Shown here piece after piece: positions 1-14,400 of a DNA stretch of 64,000 nucleotides. Source of the stretch: Strix aluco (lineage: Eukaryota > Chordata > Aves > Strigiformes > Strigidae); assembly GCF_031877795.1 (NCBI RefSeq), contig NC_133931.1:19909764-19973763 (forward strand), given 5' to 3'. Each line of letters opens with the position of its first letter. Position 1 is the stretch's first letter. A program made the translations under genes and the position numbers. The notes beneath the pieces are model-generated. The model was not told the DNA's origin. It made no database searches and saw only the letters and a list, made by a program, of their open reading frames with translations.

Positions 1-1765
1 TTTTATCTCCAGTGTGCTCGTATCAATGAGCTTCTGTTTTCTATTTGGAGTTAATTCCCTGAACACACAGTTCCTATACTATAGGTCTTAAATTGGATTT
101 TGCATTGAATTTTTCAGATTGTATTTTCTAGTTGTCTGTTCACACTGTCATTCAATTGTAATTAAAATCTTGCAAAGTTTTCAGACAATTTTTTTTCTTT
201 GTGAAATATTTTTACTTACCAATAATGCTATTTTAAAACAAATTTCCTGAAATATCTTACATTTCAAATCTGAAAGACTGATTTCAATGAAGATAAGTGG
301 TTCACTGTATTAGGAACATATCATCCCATGTTGATAAACAAAGGATTCAATGAAAATGAATGAAAACCAGAAAGTAATGAAATGCTTATGGATGCAACAT
401 AACTTTACTTCCCAAACCACCATCCTGAAGTAAAGCCAAAAGGAACCCAGTAGGATTCTCATAAGCTCAGTAAGATTTAGATTAGATCAAATTAGGTATG
501 AGTCAGAAGTTCTTCATGCTCACTGCAGAGCTGATTTCTACTCTCCATTTTCCCAGGATAAAAAAATTGGTTTATGTTTGCAGACTGACAGGACAACTAC
601 TGGAATCGAGCCTTCGGAGGGTGAGGAGACAGCAGGTCTGCAAGACAACAGCATCCCAGTGCACCCATCAACCATATGGGGAAAAGGGAGAGCCAGGAAA
701 ACTGCTCCTGCTATGAAAACAGAAATGCTACAATCTCACTTTGTTCATTATGGAAACATGACCACCACCTTTTCTGTCTTTGAAAAATAAAAAAATGAAT
801 CAAAACTGGTATCATTTGTTCTGATAGTTATAATGATCTTTAAATGTGAAATGTGGGCTGCTAAGGCATTCTGGCTTCACCATTTTTCTTTATTCCTATG
901 CAAACATGAATTATACATGTGCGTTTGGAGTAACCGGAATTATTTCACTGTGTGGCTGCAGACAACGGCAATTTCCAGCAAGTAGGTTCCAAAGCCTGAC
1001 TCTTATTTTTACCTGGTTTGGGGGAGTTAGCCCATCAGCTGGTGGCCCCCACACACATCCATGGGTTTTGCTTGCTTTGATAGTTCATCTCACACAGAAC
1101 CCAGTTAAGTTCCCTGGCAGGTTCAGACCTCCTCTGGAGAAGTCAGCCAGGGAAAGTCAGCTTTCCTGCTGGCAGGGCACTGCATTTAATAGCCCTCTGC
1201 AAAATTCAGTAGCTGTCTCAAGAGTTTAGAAGAGAAATATGAGGCTTTCATTTAACAAAGTAATTTGATTACTTAGAAATCAATCCCTTGGTAAGATTTG
1301 ATAACTGCAACAACATTTCCTACCCAATTTGACAGAACTTCTACTTAAATCAATCTATAAGCTTGTGCTTAAGCATTTTGTTAACTGAAGACTTAAAAGA
1401 TGACTGTCTGTGTGCTCTTCTTTGGGATAACAATCTGAAACACTTCAAATTGGGTTTGCATCCTCTTACATCTCTTACACTGTTCCCTAAATCAGAACTA
1501 TCATCTGCAGAAAAAGAGAAACAATGGAAATTTCTCATGCTGAAAACTGTTTTCAAGCTGTAATTTTTTTTTTTAACAAGATTCTAAAGTTGTATTTTAC
1601 AACTAAATTTAAGTTTAAATGTTTTAGGCCATAGTCTAAATGTTGCCAGTGTGCTTAGCACACTACTCCTGGAATGCTTGTAGTCTCCAATTTGTTTATT
1701 GCAAGTGTGTTTCCTGAAGATTTTGCTTTTCCTTCTTATATATTGGAATCCATGGCTTCTTTTAT
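1..1765. other. AT-rich intergenic DNA, left edge
   Basis: No recognisable gene. Open frames here are short (up to 127 codons at 846-1229) and show no known motif. A possible noncoding terminal exon lies at 584-810 (see findings). Confidence 0.6.
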
Positions 1766-1922
1766 CTTTCTTTTCTTTTCTTTTCTTTTCTTTTCTTTTC
1801 TTTTCTTTTCTTTTCTTTTCTTTTCTTTTCTTTTCTTTTCTTTTCTTTTCTTTTCTTTTCTTTTCTTTTCTTTTCTTTTCTTTTCTTTTCTTTTCTTTTC
1901 TTTTCTTTTCTTTTCTTTTCTT
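1766..1922 (+). repeat. (TTTTC)n pentanucleotide microsatellite
   Basis: About 31 copies of TTTTC in an unbroken run, so one strand is purely pyrimidine and the other purely purine over some 155 bases. The minus strand can be read as a long lysine-rich open frame (KKRKE repeats), which is an artefact of the repeat and not a gene. Confidence 0.98.
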
Positions 1923-4900
1923 ATTATTAACCATATCTATGTGGGAAAACCCCTTTTATGTTTATAAGCTTTGTCTCTACATTAAGATGTCATAATTTTG
2001 ATGGGGAAAAGGGTTATTTTAAGAATGGAAAATAATATAAAATATAAAATATATGTCTCTCTCCCTTACTCCTCTGCTCCTAGCTCTGCGTCTAAATCAT
2101 TGCTTTCCTCCAGATCTTGGAATAAATGTTTACAAGACACAACACTTGGATTTTCCTTACGTGCATGCAGAGTCAGTCCAAGACCTGGAATTTAATGGTG
2201 CACACAGATTTCATGCAGAGATGGATAAATTTCACCAGAAATAAAAGGCAAGAGCAAACCTGGCTATCTGTGTATTCCTTTGTACACATTGGCTTGTCTC
2301 AGTTCAGCAGGTGGAAGCACACATATTTATAGTAACACCTGCAATTTCATGGTGGGTAAAAATTTTGTAAAATGTGCTGTGTAACACTTAATTTTTTCAT
2401 TTTTTCATTCAAGCTAAAAAAACCCTGTTCTATAACGCACTGCTGATGGAAAGGCTGTGTTCTCAGTGAGACATTGTATTTCTGCGGGAGCCCTCACATT
2501 CCAACATTTTTTGGTGGTCTAAGTACAAAACATTAGTTTTCTTGGAGAGTCAAAGGTCATCACATTTGGGCCCAGCCTTCCGAGGTGCAGTTCAGCAGTG
2601 CTTCCCTCAGTCTTGCCACGAAGAAGGAGCTTTGCATGCAAAGACCGAGACACCACAAGATGCTAAACTGCCAACCAGCTTGCCCTCAGTGGAGAGCAGC
2701 TTGCAGCAGTGCTGCTGGAGAGCTGATCACACCTCCTTTTAAGCATGGTGCATAATAATGTTGTTTTTCGTGAAATTATGAACTATTAAATCTGCATGAC
2801 ATAGAGATGAGAGAAGAAATGTTCACAGGCCCACTGTAATTTATGCACATGTGGTGCACAGATGTTACATGACATTTTTCTTCCCTTTACTTTTGAAAAT
2901 TTGGATTACATTTTCTCTCCTCTCTCGTGTTCGAATTCTCTGCTTGGTGCTTTATTAGATGTCTCAGCAGGGTAAATGGATGATTAATAATTGTTGATGA
3001 CAGAAATTTGGTTTCTATAAGCTGTGGAGTGAAAGATAAATATGATGGCAATGGTCCTACCTATGTATGACAACCAAGCCTCTTTAAGACTGTCTGTGTT
3101 AGGGTTACCCATGATTTATGGGGATGTCACCACTGTCCCTAGATGTGGAAAACCTCTTGCAAGTTCTCTTATTGTAATCATCACTTTTTCTTCAGATACC
3201 TGGGGGAAAAATATCCCCCCAAAAAAGAAAAGAAAGAAAAAGTTAACTTTTTCAGGGTCAGGAAATATTCCATAAAACCCCCAACTCCTGCTAGTAGGAC
3301 CATTAGAGCTTTCTTCAGAGCACTACACACTCTGTGCTGCCATCTCTCAATTAACCCTTGAGAGCAAACCATCAAAACAAGACCACGGTGTACGTGTGCC
3401 TGGGCTGAACTACGGGTTCACTTCACTGAAGACTCCAGTCTCGCTTCACTGTTATATTGCAAGAAAAATCAAAAAGGAAGGTCTGAATACCTCCTGAGAA
3501 GAGATGAGCCATGCTGTCCTGATCTGGATCCTGGAGAGCTATATATCAAAGTAAGGGTTTGCATCTAGACCATTACTTTTGTAATGTGAAGCAGCCGGAC
3601 ACAGCAAGTTAAATCCAATTTCCAGTCCTTTAAATTCAAGGAAGAGATTTTAATGGATTAGGTAAATCGATTGATAGGAATAACTCAAAGCAGTTGGCAA
3701 GCTGAAAGCCTTCTCTCATTTTGAAGTCTATCATATTCTAAAACACAAAACCCTCATTTGCAGAAATACATCACTTCTGTTTCTTCAGGTCATGTTTGTT
3801 AATAAACAGCAAAACCCCCCAACAATTTTCTTAGTAATTCTTTCTAATTTCTTTAGGTCTTCTAAAAAATTACATAAATGTTGCCATTGCAATATTAATT
3901 TGTTTTTAATATCAGCTCTTGATAACTGCAGAACCCTGAAGAGAACTGGAAGTGCTATAGGCTAAAAAGTAATAGAGATGGAGAAGAAATGCTGAAACAT
4001 AACCAAGGGAAGTCAGCTATAGCAGTTGAATAAAAGGAAGTTTGCCTTACAATATATAACAGCTTATTTCATAAGAGTACTACATGTGCTAAACAAATTT
4101 CAATCTATTACTCATTATTCTATAATATTGATATGTAAATATGATATGCCTTTTGATATGTAAACAACTACTGATGATACTTTCCTCACTCAAAACTTTT
4201 GTTCTGCAAAAAAATAAATTTTCTGGAAAATTTAATTTCTCCTGATGTTAATTAGTTATAAAACTACTACAGATTTCTCCAACTCTTACTGGTACAGTGT
4301 CATCCCCCTTTGGGTCTGTAGGAGGACAGAAACTCTCTGCTTTTCTGCATCTTTCTTCTCATCTCCATGAAATTTTCATGAGTTAAATTTGCATGTAGAA
4401 AGAGAATGACTCCTTCACACATCTAGCAATTAGTCTGGAAAATGTACTGTTACAAGAGATTATCTGCTTAAGAACCACAGTCGAACTATACTTCTATAAA
4501 CTATTCTTCCTAATCAGTAATTATGCATATTGATAGAAACCTCATCTGATTTTTGTTTCAAGAGAGTATGCAGCCTGATGAAGGGTTTTAGAAAAGAATA
4601 GGAAGTCCATTTTCTGTTTGTGAAGGAATTATCTATCATGTTAAGGTTTAGCCCTTCCACTGTTGCTTTGAGTCCCAAGTCCATGTACAGCTGAAAACCT
4701 AATGCAAGACTGACGGAAAGCATGGTTAATTTGAAGAGACAGGAAGGGACTCTGTGCTGCGAGAGGCTCTGCACTGACATACTGGCCTCCTTCTCCAAGA
4801 CTTCAGAAAAAATAGCAAATTTATATTATCATATCTGCCACTTTGATCTGAGCTGCTGGCAAAGCGTTCCTCCACAATATGAATTACCAAAATCAACAGA

Positions 4901-7900
4901 AAACTCTTCTTACTTTTAATTGCGTTCAGAACAACTTATTTTAAACATTACTAAATTAGCTTTGATTTCGACCACATCTTAATTGTGGACAGAAGGGGTG
5001 GAAAACTTAGAAACCATCAGAACTGGTTTCATTACAAAACCCCACTCCATCGTGCTGAAGCAAAGCTCTTAATTGCTTGAGCAGACAGATGAGCCGGAGG
5101 TACAGCTCTACTCACATGGCGGCTCCGTGGCTGGCAGGAGGCATTTCTGGGACAACCAAAACTGCTGTTCTCGGTAGAAACTCTGAAAAAACTACTAGGA
5201 AAATCTTCTAGGCTAAAACTGGGATATAAAGCTCTTTTAACCTGATCTCACTTGCTGCAGAGGGCTCAGAGAAGCCCTGATGCCCAGACAGTGTGTTGCC
5301 CTCATGCTGCTCAGGCTGCAGGGAGGGTCCTGGCACTTCCCGCCAGCTGCAGCAGCCCCTCCACAGCCTCTCTCAATGATGGTAAACTCCTTCTCACACA
5401 AGGATATGCAATAGTCACTGTCATGATATCAGTTTTGAACCAGGGTCTCTAGAGCTGAGACCACTGTTAGTTTCAGCTACAGAGGCAATTTTCTTCAGCT
5501 CTGCCTACATCATGCAGTCTTTCATCTCTGCCCTCCCCTCAGCACAAAGAGGGACTAACAGAGGATTACACAGGGGGTTAGAACAAGCTCCATTAGAAAA
5601 AAAGAAAATTTCTTACAGGTGGGAACAAATATGTTTTAATACAGACATGTTTCCCTCCAGAGCAAAGCTTTCACTTAAGAGTCTGAAACGGGATGTGCCT
5701 CTGCATATTTCCAGACCGAAGGAGGGGAGCGACCCGACACAGCAGTCCTCCAGTGGTTTCCCAGTGCTGGAGCATGTGTCGTTTGGGTTCAACAGCAGGG
5801 GTGGAGGGACCAAACCATTCAAGTTTCTTCAGCTTCCAAAAAATGCTCAAATTGGCACATTCTCAGACATACAGCGTAGTAACCTCCTACTGTCCCACAG
5901 CACTGAGCAGACCTTAATTTATTTTAAGATTATCGGTAGCTTTCAAGCCAGTAAAAAACAAGAGAGACAGCTGCCCCTGTATTTTGGCTGTTCTTAAATT
6001 TCCATGCAGCCCACAAGGCTGAGATGGACGTTCACATTAATTCTAGATCAATGGTGTTGAAGTCAATGAATAAGTAGATTGGATAGGTTTGGAATCTTAC
6101 CACCCATGGTGGCTCCTGTGATAGTCTTGAAATCACTTACCACCTCTGCATTATCTTATAGCCTGGTCATAGGCATTACTTTAAAGTCAACAGTTTTATT
6201 TTATAGACAACAGTCTTATAGTCTATCTTATAGTCTAGCTCTAGAGGACAAGGATGGCTGAAGAAATGTACTGGAAGGAATCCATGCCACCATGGATGTC
6301 CAAGTCAGCCATGCAATGCACAATATAGATGTGCACAGGAATACATTTCTGCTGTTCCACACCTTATTGCTGTAAGTCCCATCTCTGAGAGCTGACTGAC
6401 TCTGGAACTGTGCACTTTTACAACACAGAGTAATGATACGCCAGTATACGTCAATAAATCAAATACTGTCAACTTGCCCAAAATCAAATCTAGTTTTCTT
6501 TCTGGTTTTCTCTCTTCACCACAGCTGAGACTGTAGTTCACCCAGATGGATCAAGATGATAGATAGCAGTTTTTTCCATAGAGGCTGACAGATTGAAGGA
6601 CAATGATTATTAGCATAAAACTATAAAAGATATAAGAGTTCCTCTGTTTCACACCTATTTTTTGACATTTAGTAAGCTACCGATGAAACATTTCTACAAA
6701 GTTCTTTTTTCCTCAAGCAGCTTAATAATAAATATCAGTTAAGGAACAGTAACTCATAAAGAAAGCAATGAATTCATCCAGGTATTTCTGATCATCTCAC
6801 AGTTCCCACCAATAATGTAGAGAAACCATAAGAAGAAAAGATGTAAAGAAAGAGAAGTTAGCAATATTGTGGTTGTTAGTCTTCCTTTTGGAGTCTGGCA
6901 TGCAGCACTGCTGCAGAGAGAAGACCTTTCTAGCTGGATCACTCACACTGATGCAGAATAGCCTGTGTCCTTATAATCTATATCCTGGTCTGAGATGTAC
7001 AGGAGGATCTGAAGTAGCATCACATTTAGGCACAAATCTCACTCACAGCTTCTGCTTTCGGTCACCTCCAGGATCCTCAGGTTAGTGACAAACCATAAGC
7101 CATGAAACAAAGGAGAGCATGCATTTTATAACTGTTTAGGAGAAACTGAGCACTTACTACCTTATATTGAAGGATTCATGCATAAATTTCAAATATTCTT
7201 TCTTTGTCTGTTACATTTCCAATATGCTTCCCTGTGCTAATGAGAGGGAAAAAGGGAACAAGCTTTCTCCTTTCCCCGGTTGATCTTAGCTGGGTGTAAA
7301 AATGAGGCTCCAAAGAGTCTAACTGGTTCCAGCTGGATCCTACAGAGCCTATGGAGGACTCGTTCATCTTAGGCAGATTAGAGGAAGGGAAATTCTTCTT
7401 CTGTCATGGCAGTGACAAGCACTCAAAGCCCCTACCATTGGGAAAAGTTGTGAAGGGCAATACAAGAGCATGTAACAGAGAATAGAAGAATTCTCTTAGG
7501 GGGAAAAAAATAATCCACACAGGAGATTGTAATAACTAGATGTACACAAGAGTGGACTTCATCAGGAAACTCCCTTGAGTTATTAAAAAGTGGACTGGGC
7601 AAAGTAATGCAAAATACACTGTACTGAACAATCTTTCATTAGGAGCAGGAAGGACACAGTGAACATTCAAGTAATATTTCTTATTATATGTGTCTTTTAT
7701 TGCTTTTGAAAATAACCTGGCTTGCCAGACAGATCCTTGTTGTGGGACAGAAGAGCCTCACGTTTATAATCCACAAAGAATAAGTCAACGGGGAACCCTT
7801 TGTAAAATGCATCTTTGACACCACTTTGCAGGCTGAAATGTGTTGTTTTTTCTTTTATCTTGCATAAGCAAGTACAAATCCAACTGTAACCTTTAATGGC

Positions 7901-10900
7901 AGGCATACTGTGCATAAGTGAAGCAGTTTCTTGTAAATATGTGAATGTATTCAAACAAACGATCTAAGGGAGACTTACCACAGTGAATGACAAAAACGAA
8001 AATCAATATAATCCTGAGTTAAACTGATGTGTGCTCTTGCAATATACACCTACTGGGACTTAATTTAAAAGTGTTTTGAAATATTTCTTTCCCTCATATT
8101 TATTTAAATGGAAACTTTCCCAACTGTTAATGGCAGATATCATATGCCTGTGGTGATATAAAAACCGGCAAATTTTCTGTTGCTGTGGAATGTCTTGTTT
8201 TAGCTGTATGCAAAGAAACACCATATTGTAAAGCTGAACTGGAAGCCTGTCAGTGACACAAAAATATGGAAGAAATTTAATTGTTTCCATAATTCCTTAT
8301 TTGAGTTAATGTAAGACATGTAAGCCCTAAAAACCTGAAAAAGCTGCAGAGGTTATGAAGTTGAAGTTTGTGGTTCTCGTGATATCAAATCATATTAAAC
8401 GTGAACTGATAGGGTTTATGCAAACATATGAGGCACAAAATAGTGGGATCATTTAATTTAACTCTGATAACAACTTCCAAATATAATCTGTAAATATTTA
8501 AGCAAGGACAAAAGGTACTGTCTTTTACAGACCTATATAGAGCATTTCATTAAAAGCAAAACCAATAACATACTACATTCGATTATAGTATAATGCTATG
8601 ATTGCTGCTCCATCCAGTATTTTCTCATAATGTCTGCTACTTTCTCCCATTTTGTGATTGCCCTGAATTTCTCCTCTTATTTTATCAAAACCAGGCCTGA
8701 ATCAGTTTGGTTTATTTCTTTCTCCAGACCAAGGAAGAAAAGGTAGTATAATTCCCACTAAACTTTGGAATACACTTTCTTTTGTACTAGCACGTATTTT
8801 GTTTTTCTAAAAATACAACATTTATCCATTGTTAAAGCTTGTTGTAAAATAGAAACTGAACTGGCAACACTGAGTAAAACCACATATCCAAACCAATTCC
8901 TTTGCATCTGCTTTAATTTCTTGGACTTCTTCAACCTTGCTCAGATTTCAGCTCCATGTACCAAGTAAGCAAGAATTTTGCAAGGGATAAAGCTATCAAC
9001 CTGCAGGGATAGGCAGAGTTCATCGGGAAGGCTCTGAAGATACTGTCTGAGGGGTCAGCATGGGCATGATGAGGTTCTCCCTGAACATGCAAGGCATCCT
9101 AGCACAACATGTACGTGAAGCCACTGTGTAAGGCAGATACAGTGTACTAATTACAGATAGTTTACTTTCACAGTTATTATTTTAGTAGTATTGCTATTTA
9201 GTAGCTAGTCTATTACTAATACTGTCACAATATCACAGTGAGATGAAATATGTTATGGACTTAACGTCTGGATGAACTCTTCCTATGTGTCTGAGGAAAG
9301 GGATATCTGTAGAAAGGAGGTAAAATTGATCCCCATAACCTGAAGCCAGCAGAAAGAGGTGCATCACCTTCAGAGCTGACTGTGACTGGCCTTCATACAC
9401 ATGGCTGGCTGGAAAAAGGCAGCTGAACGATAGCTCTGAGTTTGTCACAAGCACAGCAGTCCCATGATACTGAAAACATTGTTCCCGAGGGAAGACACGT
9501 GACCATGGCTGGCACATGGTGGAGACTAGTCCATGAAGCAGTGGGAAGATCTGGCCCCAAGACAGAATTCCTCCTTAAACCAGTAGTGTAGGTACTCATC
9601 ATGCTCAACATACCTGGACATAAATCCTTTAGCCATCTCACAGAAAACCAAAAAATGATTTTTCAGAGCAACTGCACTTCAGATATTAACTTTAGACCCT
9701 TGCTTTTCTGCTTTGGTCTCCTCTAGTCAATTAAACAAAGATATGTAGAAGAACCAAGGAGAGAAATATGAGCAGTTGAAAAAGAAAAGTGCTGTCATGA
9801 CTGTACAATAGGTTGCTGGTATTTACAAGATTCTGTGTATTCAGATTCAATATTTTCCATATGAAGACAATCACTTAGTATTAATGCTGAAGCGGTATAG
9901 AGGATAGGGCCCCTCTTCCAATAAATAATTTGCAGATACAAGGACAAATACAATCCCTGCCCTGAGGAGTTTGGAAATAATATCCTGCTTGTGTGAGTTG
10001 AAATGGAAAGGTGTTTATTTTTACTACAACAAGTGCTTAACATGCAATAACTAAACCAAAACTATTATTTCAAAAGGATTTAGAATAATAGTTTAATTAT
10101 CCCAATGTTTATAGAATTGAAAAAGCAGGAACTTTTAGCTACTAATAATGACAGTCTCAAATACTTTTATTTTTTCTTTGGAAAATCCAAAGACTGGTAT
10201 AATCATATGCACTTGTAAAAAAGAAAGCAGTTGGACAGATGAGCTCTTCCATTACAGGATTTGGCCTAGAGGAGTGTAAACAAACTAGCATTCTCTTCAG
10301 GACAATTTACACCTATCAGCCTCCAGAAATTTATATTGTTGAGGAACTTTGGGAGTTTTACTATGCCAAGTAAGAAAACACTTCAAGTTATTCATGAGAC
10401 CAGCAAAGAAACAGTAACCACATAAAAGAGTATATAATACTTTATTCGGGTTATGTAGGAATATAGAATATAAAAAGTAACAAGGAAAAAGGGTAAGACC
10501 CAGGAAATAAAAGCGTTGTGAAAACTCACATACTCTTTTCAGATAATTCTTATCAGCATGAATGCTGAAAAGCATCCATCCTTCACTGTCAGTCAACCTA
10601 GGCTACATCTGACTCTTGAGAAATGTTATCGCATTGTCTGCTTATCTCATTCACAGAGTATCTGTGGTATTCATGGAATATCCGTGAATAAGGACCTACG
10701 GGTTCGTTGTTAAGTTACTGCCCTCTCTATAACACAGACCAACATGAATACAGAGTACATCAAGGAAGAGATTCATGACAAGTGCACGTACATGGAAACA
10801 AAAAAAGAAGTGCTATTTGGAAAATGCTGCAATATGGACAGCACAGAACAACTAGTGTGAGAAGAGTACAAAGCAGAGACAGCACCAGCCCCACACGTGC

Positions 10901-11330
10901 CATTCGGGGAGCTGCTGGGCTCCCCAGAAGTGGTCCCCTGGCTCCCTCTTTTCCTTGCTATGCTCCTCTGCCACCACGAGCAGTACCACAGTCTGATGCG
11001 CACAGGATCTGCTCCCATGCCTGTCAACCGAGGCCTTTACAGGATCACCCATCCCACAGAGGAGCTCCAGCAGACAGTATGAAAGAGCTAAAAGAAAAAA
11101 AGGGGAAAAGATCCAGAAGAGAAAGGAGAGGAAATCACTGCTTTAATCTACACCACATGTACAACACGGCTGAGCTACAAGCTCTAGGGAGTCATAACTC
11201 TGAATGTCCTGACTTTTGTGTGTTTAAAATCTCAACTGTAGCATTACAGCATGGGTGTTTTTTTTGCATTTAATTTGATTTTTTTCTTTGGGGAAAATGG
11301 AAGTATGCTTTACCATACAGTCAAAGAGAC
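1923..11330. other. Intergenic DNA without a recognised gene
   Basis: AT-rich DNA. The largest open frame is 161 codons on the + strand at 5512-5997 and resembles no protein I know. A 12-bp unit CTTATAGTCTAK is repeated at 6215-6238. A GC-richer patch with overlapping open frames on both strands lies at about 10,860-11,080. No splice-supported gene model could be built. Confidence 0.55.
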
Positions 11331-11339
11331 CACATGACG

Positions 11340-11430
11340 GACAGTCAAATAAATATCATCCACACATTTATTTGCATGATTAAGCCATCAGACAGTCAAG
11401 TAAATGGAATGGAGTGCATTTATTTGAATA
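11340..11430 (+). repeat. Imperfect direct repeat, period about 51 bp
   Basis: GACAGTCAARTAAAT followed about 10 bases later by CATTTATTTG occurs at 11,340 and again at 11,391. The second copy has several changes and a one-base shift. It looks like an old local duplication. Confidence 0.55.
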
Positions 11431-14400
11431 ACCTCCAAGGTATTTTGGGGCACATAAATAAAATGGGGACAGCAAGCCATGGCCCTCAACTTTCTCATTG
11501 TTTAAAACAGTGCAACTCTAGAGTAACTCCTCTGAAACAAATGTAAAATCAGTGTAAGACAAACTGATATATATCTGAAAACCTCTCTGCTTTCCCCATC
11601 CTCACCCTACACAGAAAAGCTGCTGATTTTGATTTGCTGTGAAGGACAACATACATTACAAGTATGTGTCTAGACAAAGTTCAGTGCTGTAGTGGTTAGC
11701 CAGATATATAACACAAGATGGTACAGTGCCCACACATTCTTGCTCTGTAAGGAGATAAGGAAGCTAAAACAATTTCCAAAGAGATAAAGAAGAAACCTGG
11801 ACAAGTGGTTCTACTGTTCTCCCAACTCCAAGATACTCTCTTCTTCAAAAGCACATAACATCTGCATTGTGTGCCGTGGTTTGTACATCAACGGAAGACC
11901 AAGAGGACAGAATTGGTGGAGCAGAACACTCGGTGTGGAAGACCTGACATCCATGGTACACACATTTTAAGGGCTGCCCTTAAATGCGGTATTGTGGCAG
12001 TATGTTAAGTGTGCTCGGGGAATCTATACTCCAATTTAGCTTCATCCAAAGGAATCTAGCCAACATGCTCCAAAACTGCCCCACAATAAGAAGCAAAGCA
12101 CAGTCAGTAGGGACAATCAGGAGTTTTGTTTCAAAAGTGTACTCCTAATTTATGCTAAATTGTTAACACAGGAACACACTGTGACGGAGAGAAAAGATGA
12201 CTTAAGCTGATTAACTATGCCTTCTACGATTTTCACAAAGTAAAAGAATAAACCTTAGAAAAAGCACCCAGTTCTCATTCCTCCCATGGTGTGGACAGAT
12301 TAATGCACCTACAGCTGGGAAAGCTTTAAGACAGAACTGTGGAAAAGCTTCCAAGGAAGTGCATATGAATTCAGACATTACTTATAGTCCTTTATGACTC
12401 AAACCCTGGTATGATGCTTAGTCATGAGTCCTGTGCTTAGGGAGTGATGACAGAAAATGTTTTAGTATCCAGAAGCATCCAAATACCAAATGGATCTTAT
12501 TTTTACCATTTGAAACAATAGTTTCATTCAACAACGGTGAGAAAAATGAACTGAGTTTTGTTTTAAATCAATAGTGAAGGCAATTCAGTACAATACTACA
12601 AATCACAGAAGTGGAAAAAGTGTGAAAATGACCAAAAGTGATGATTATGGGCAAACAGGTGTTATAAAAAAGTTATATCAAGACAAGGAAAATGTTCTTT
12701 AACTTTCTTGTACTGCCTTAAACCATGCAGTATTTTCCTTATGGATAGGCTCATGATCAAGGCCACAAAAACAGCAAAGGTTGTAACTTTCAGACCTGGT
12801 GAAATCTGGTGATTTATAGTGGAAGCACTAACCACTCCAGAAAACTGCCCCAGGAGCTGGCTATTCTGCTTTGTATCATGCAATACCCCAGTACGACATC
12901 ATATCTTCCAGGAAATGAACTACATCAGTGGACATGTCTACACTGCACTTTGCTCCTTGACAAACTCCCAGGTAGTGGTCACCTGGCTACCTTACTCTCC
13001 AGCCTTCCTTTGCAGAAAATCAGCTAGCTCCCTTCAAATCAGAACATGAAGGTAGCTCTGTGGAGCATGGGCTAGCCTGCACTCTGGGTTCCGCTTAGCG
13101 TAGTCCTCCAACATGACTGCAAATAACCTCTGCAAATACATTCCTCTCTGTCCTACCCCAGAGCCTGCAGCACATACCTTAAGATTCATATAATGAAATC
13201 ACCACCCTAGCAGACTGAAGTAAAACCCACACATTATACTTTGGTTGGAAAAATGCATAAAAAAATAGCAGATTGTAGGGCCACCATGTGAGACTCAAAA
13301 AAGTTGGACACTATGGATGTGACCAGTCTGTTTCAGAGTGCAGTCGCCCTGAAAAACATGGATGCGACCATCCTGCACCTGATGGTCTATGGGCCAGGCA
13401 TCACAGTCTACAGTAAACACATTTAACAGCATAAATGTACTAAGAGCATCCTAGTTTCTTTACAGGAAACTCCTGGATACCTAATGAGTTATCTGAGGAG
13501 AGCTAGACGGATTAAGCTCCTTCTTGGATCTGTAATTTCAGTGGAGGAAAATGAAAGGCATTTGATGGTTATGTCACCAGGCACAGCAGTGTAGAGACAG
13601 TGAAGCCACTCCCAGAAAAGTTAGTACAGCTTCCTAGAGAAGCAAGAGATGACTATCAATGGACAACTTCTGTAGCCCCTTGAACCTGAGCTGCTATAGA
13701 GAGGAACTCCTACAGAGGTCTCCTATGGAGAGGAACATCAGCCATACAGTGATGTGCCAAAGTCTAGCAAGCTAAACTACACAGCAGGGCAGTGATTCTG
13801 GTGCCAGGTAGCTATAAATTGTCTTCTCTGGCACCAGGGTACCAGCCTGGAAGCCTGTGAATACAGGGTGAGGAACACTGCTCTCCCACAGCAGGTGGGA
13901 AGCATGAATCCATCAGGTTCACTGGCACCTTTTGGGTGACGTGTTAGATGTTTCAACTCTGACAGAACAAATGGTTTAATAAAGAGATTTATTCAAATAT
14001 TTATGTCTGTATTCCCACTGTGGACTACTGAGATTAAAACAATTATAATTAACAATAAAAATTTAATACTGAAATGAGTGGGACTTTTGCCTGAGTAAGG
14101 ATGGACTCCAAGCTACACTACCAGGCACATTTACAGATAAAAACAGCAGCTGCTGTGAAAATAAGAGTGTTCTTTGGCAAGAAATTAAATTAAACAACAT
14201 TGAAAATATTTAAAGCAATACATATTACCATAATAACAAACCTTAATTACTCTATCACATCACCAGGAGGGATTTCGTTAACTCCTTTTGAAACAAATCG
14301 AATCAGTCATCCAATAAAAGTTTTAATGATCAATCTAAAATGAAAGTGAACCAAGCCATAACTTCTCCAGATTCCTCATAACTACTCACAGAATATGATC

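Noticed and set aside
1584..1934. Lysine-rich open frame on the minus strand
   Set aside because: It is only the translation of the (TTTTC)n microsatellite.
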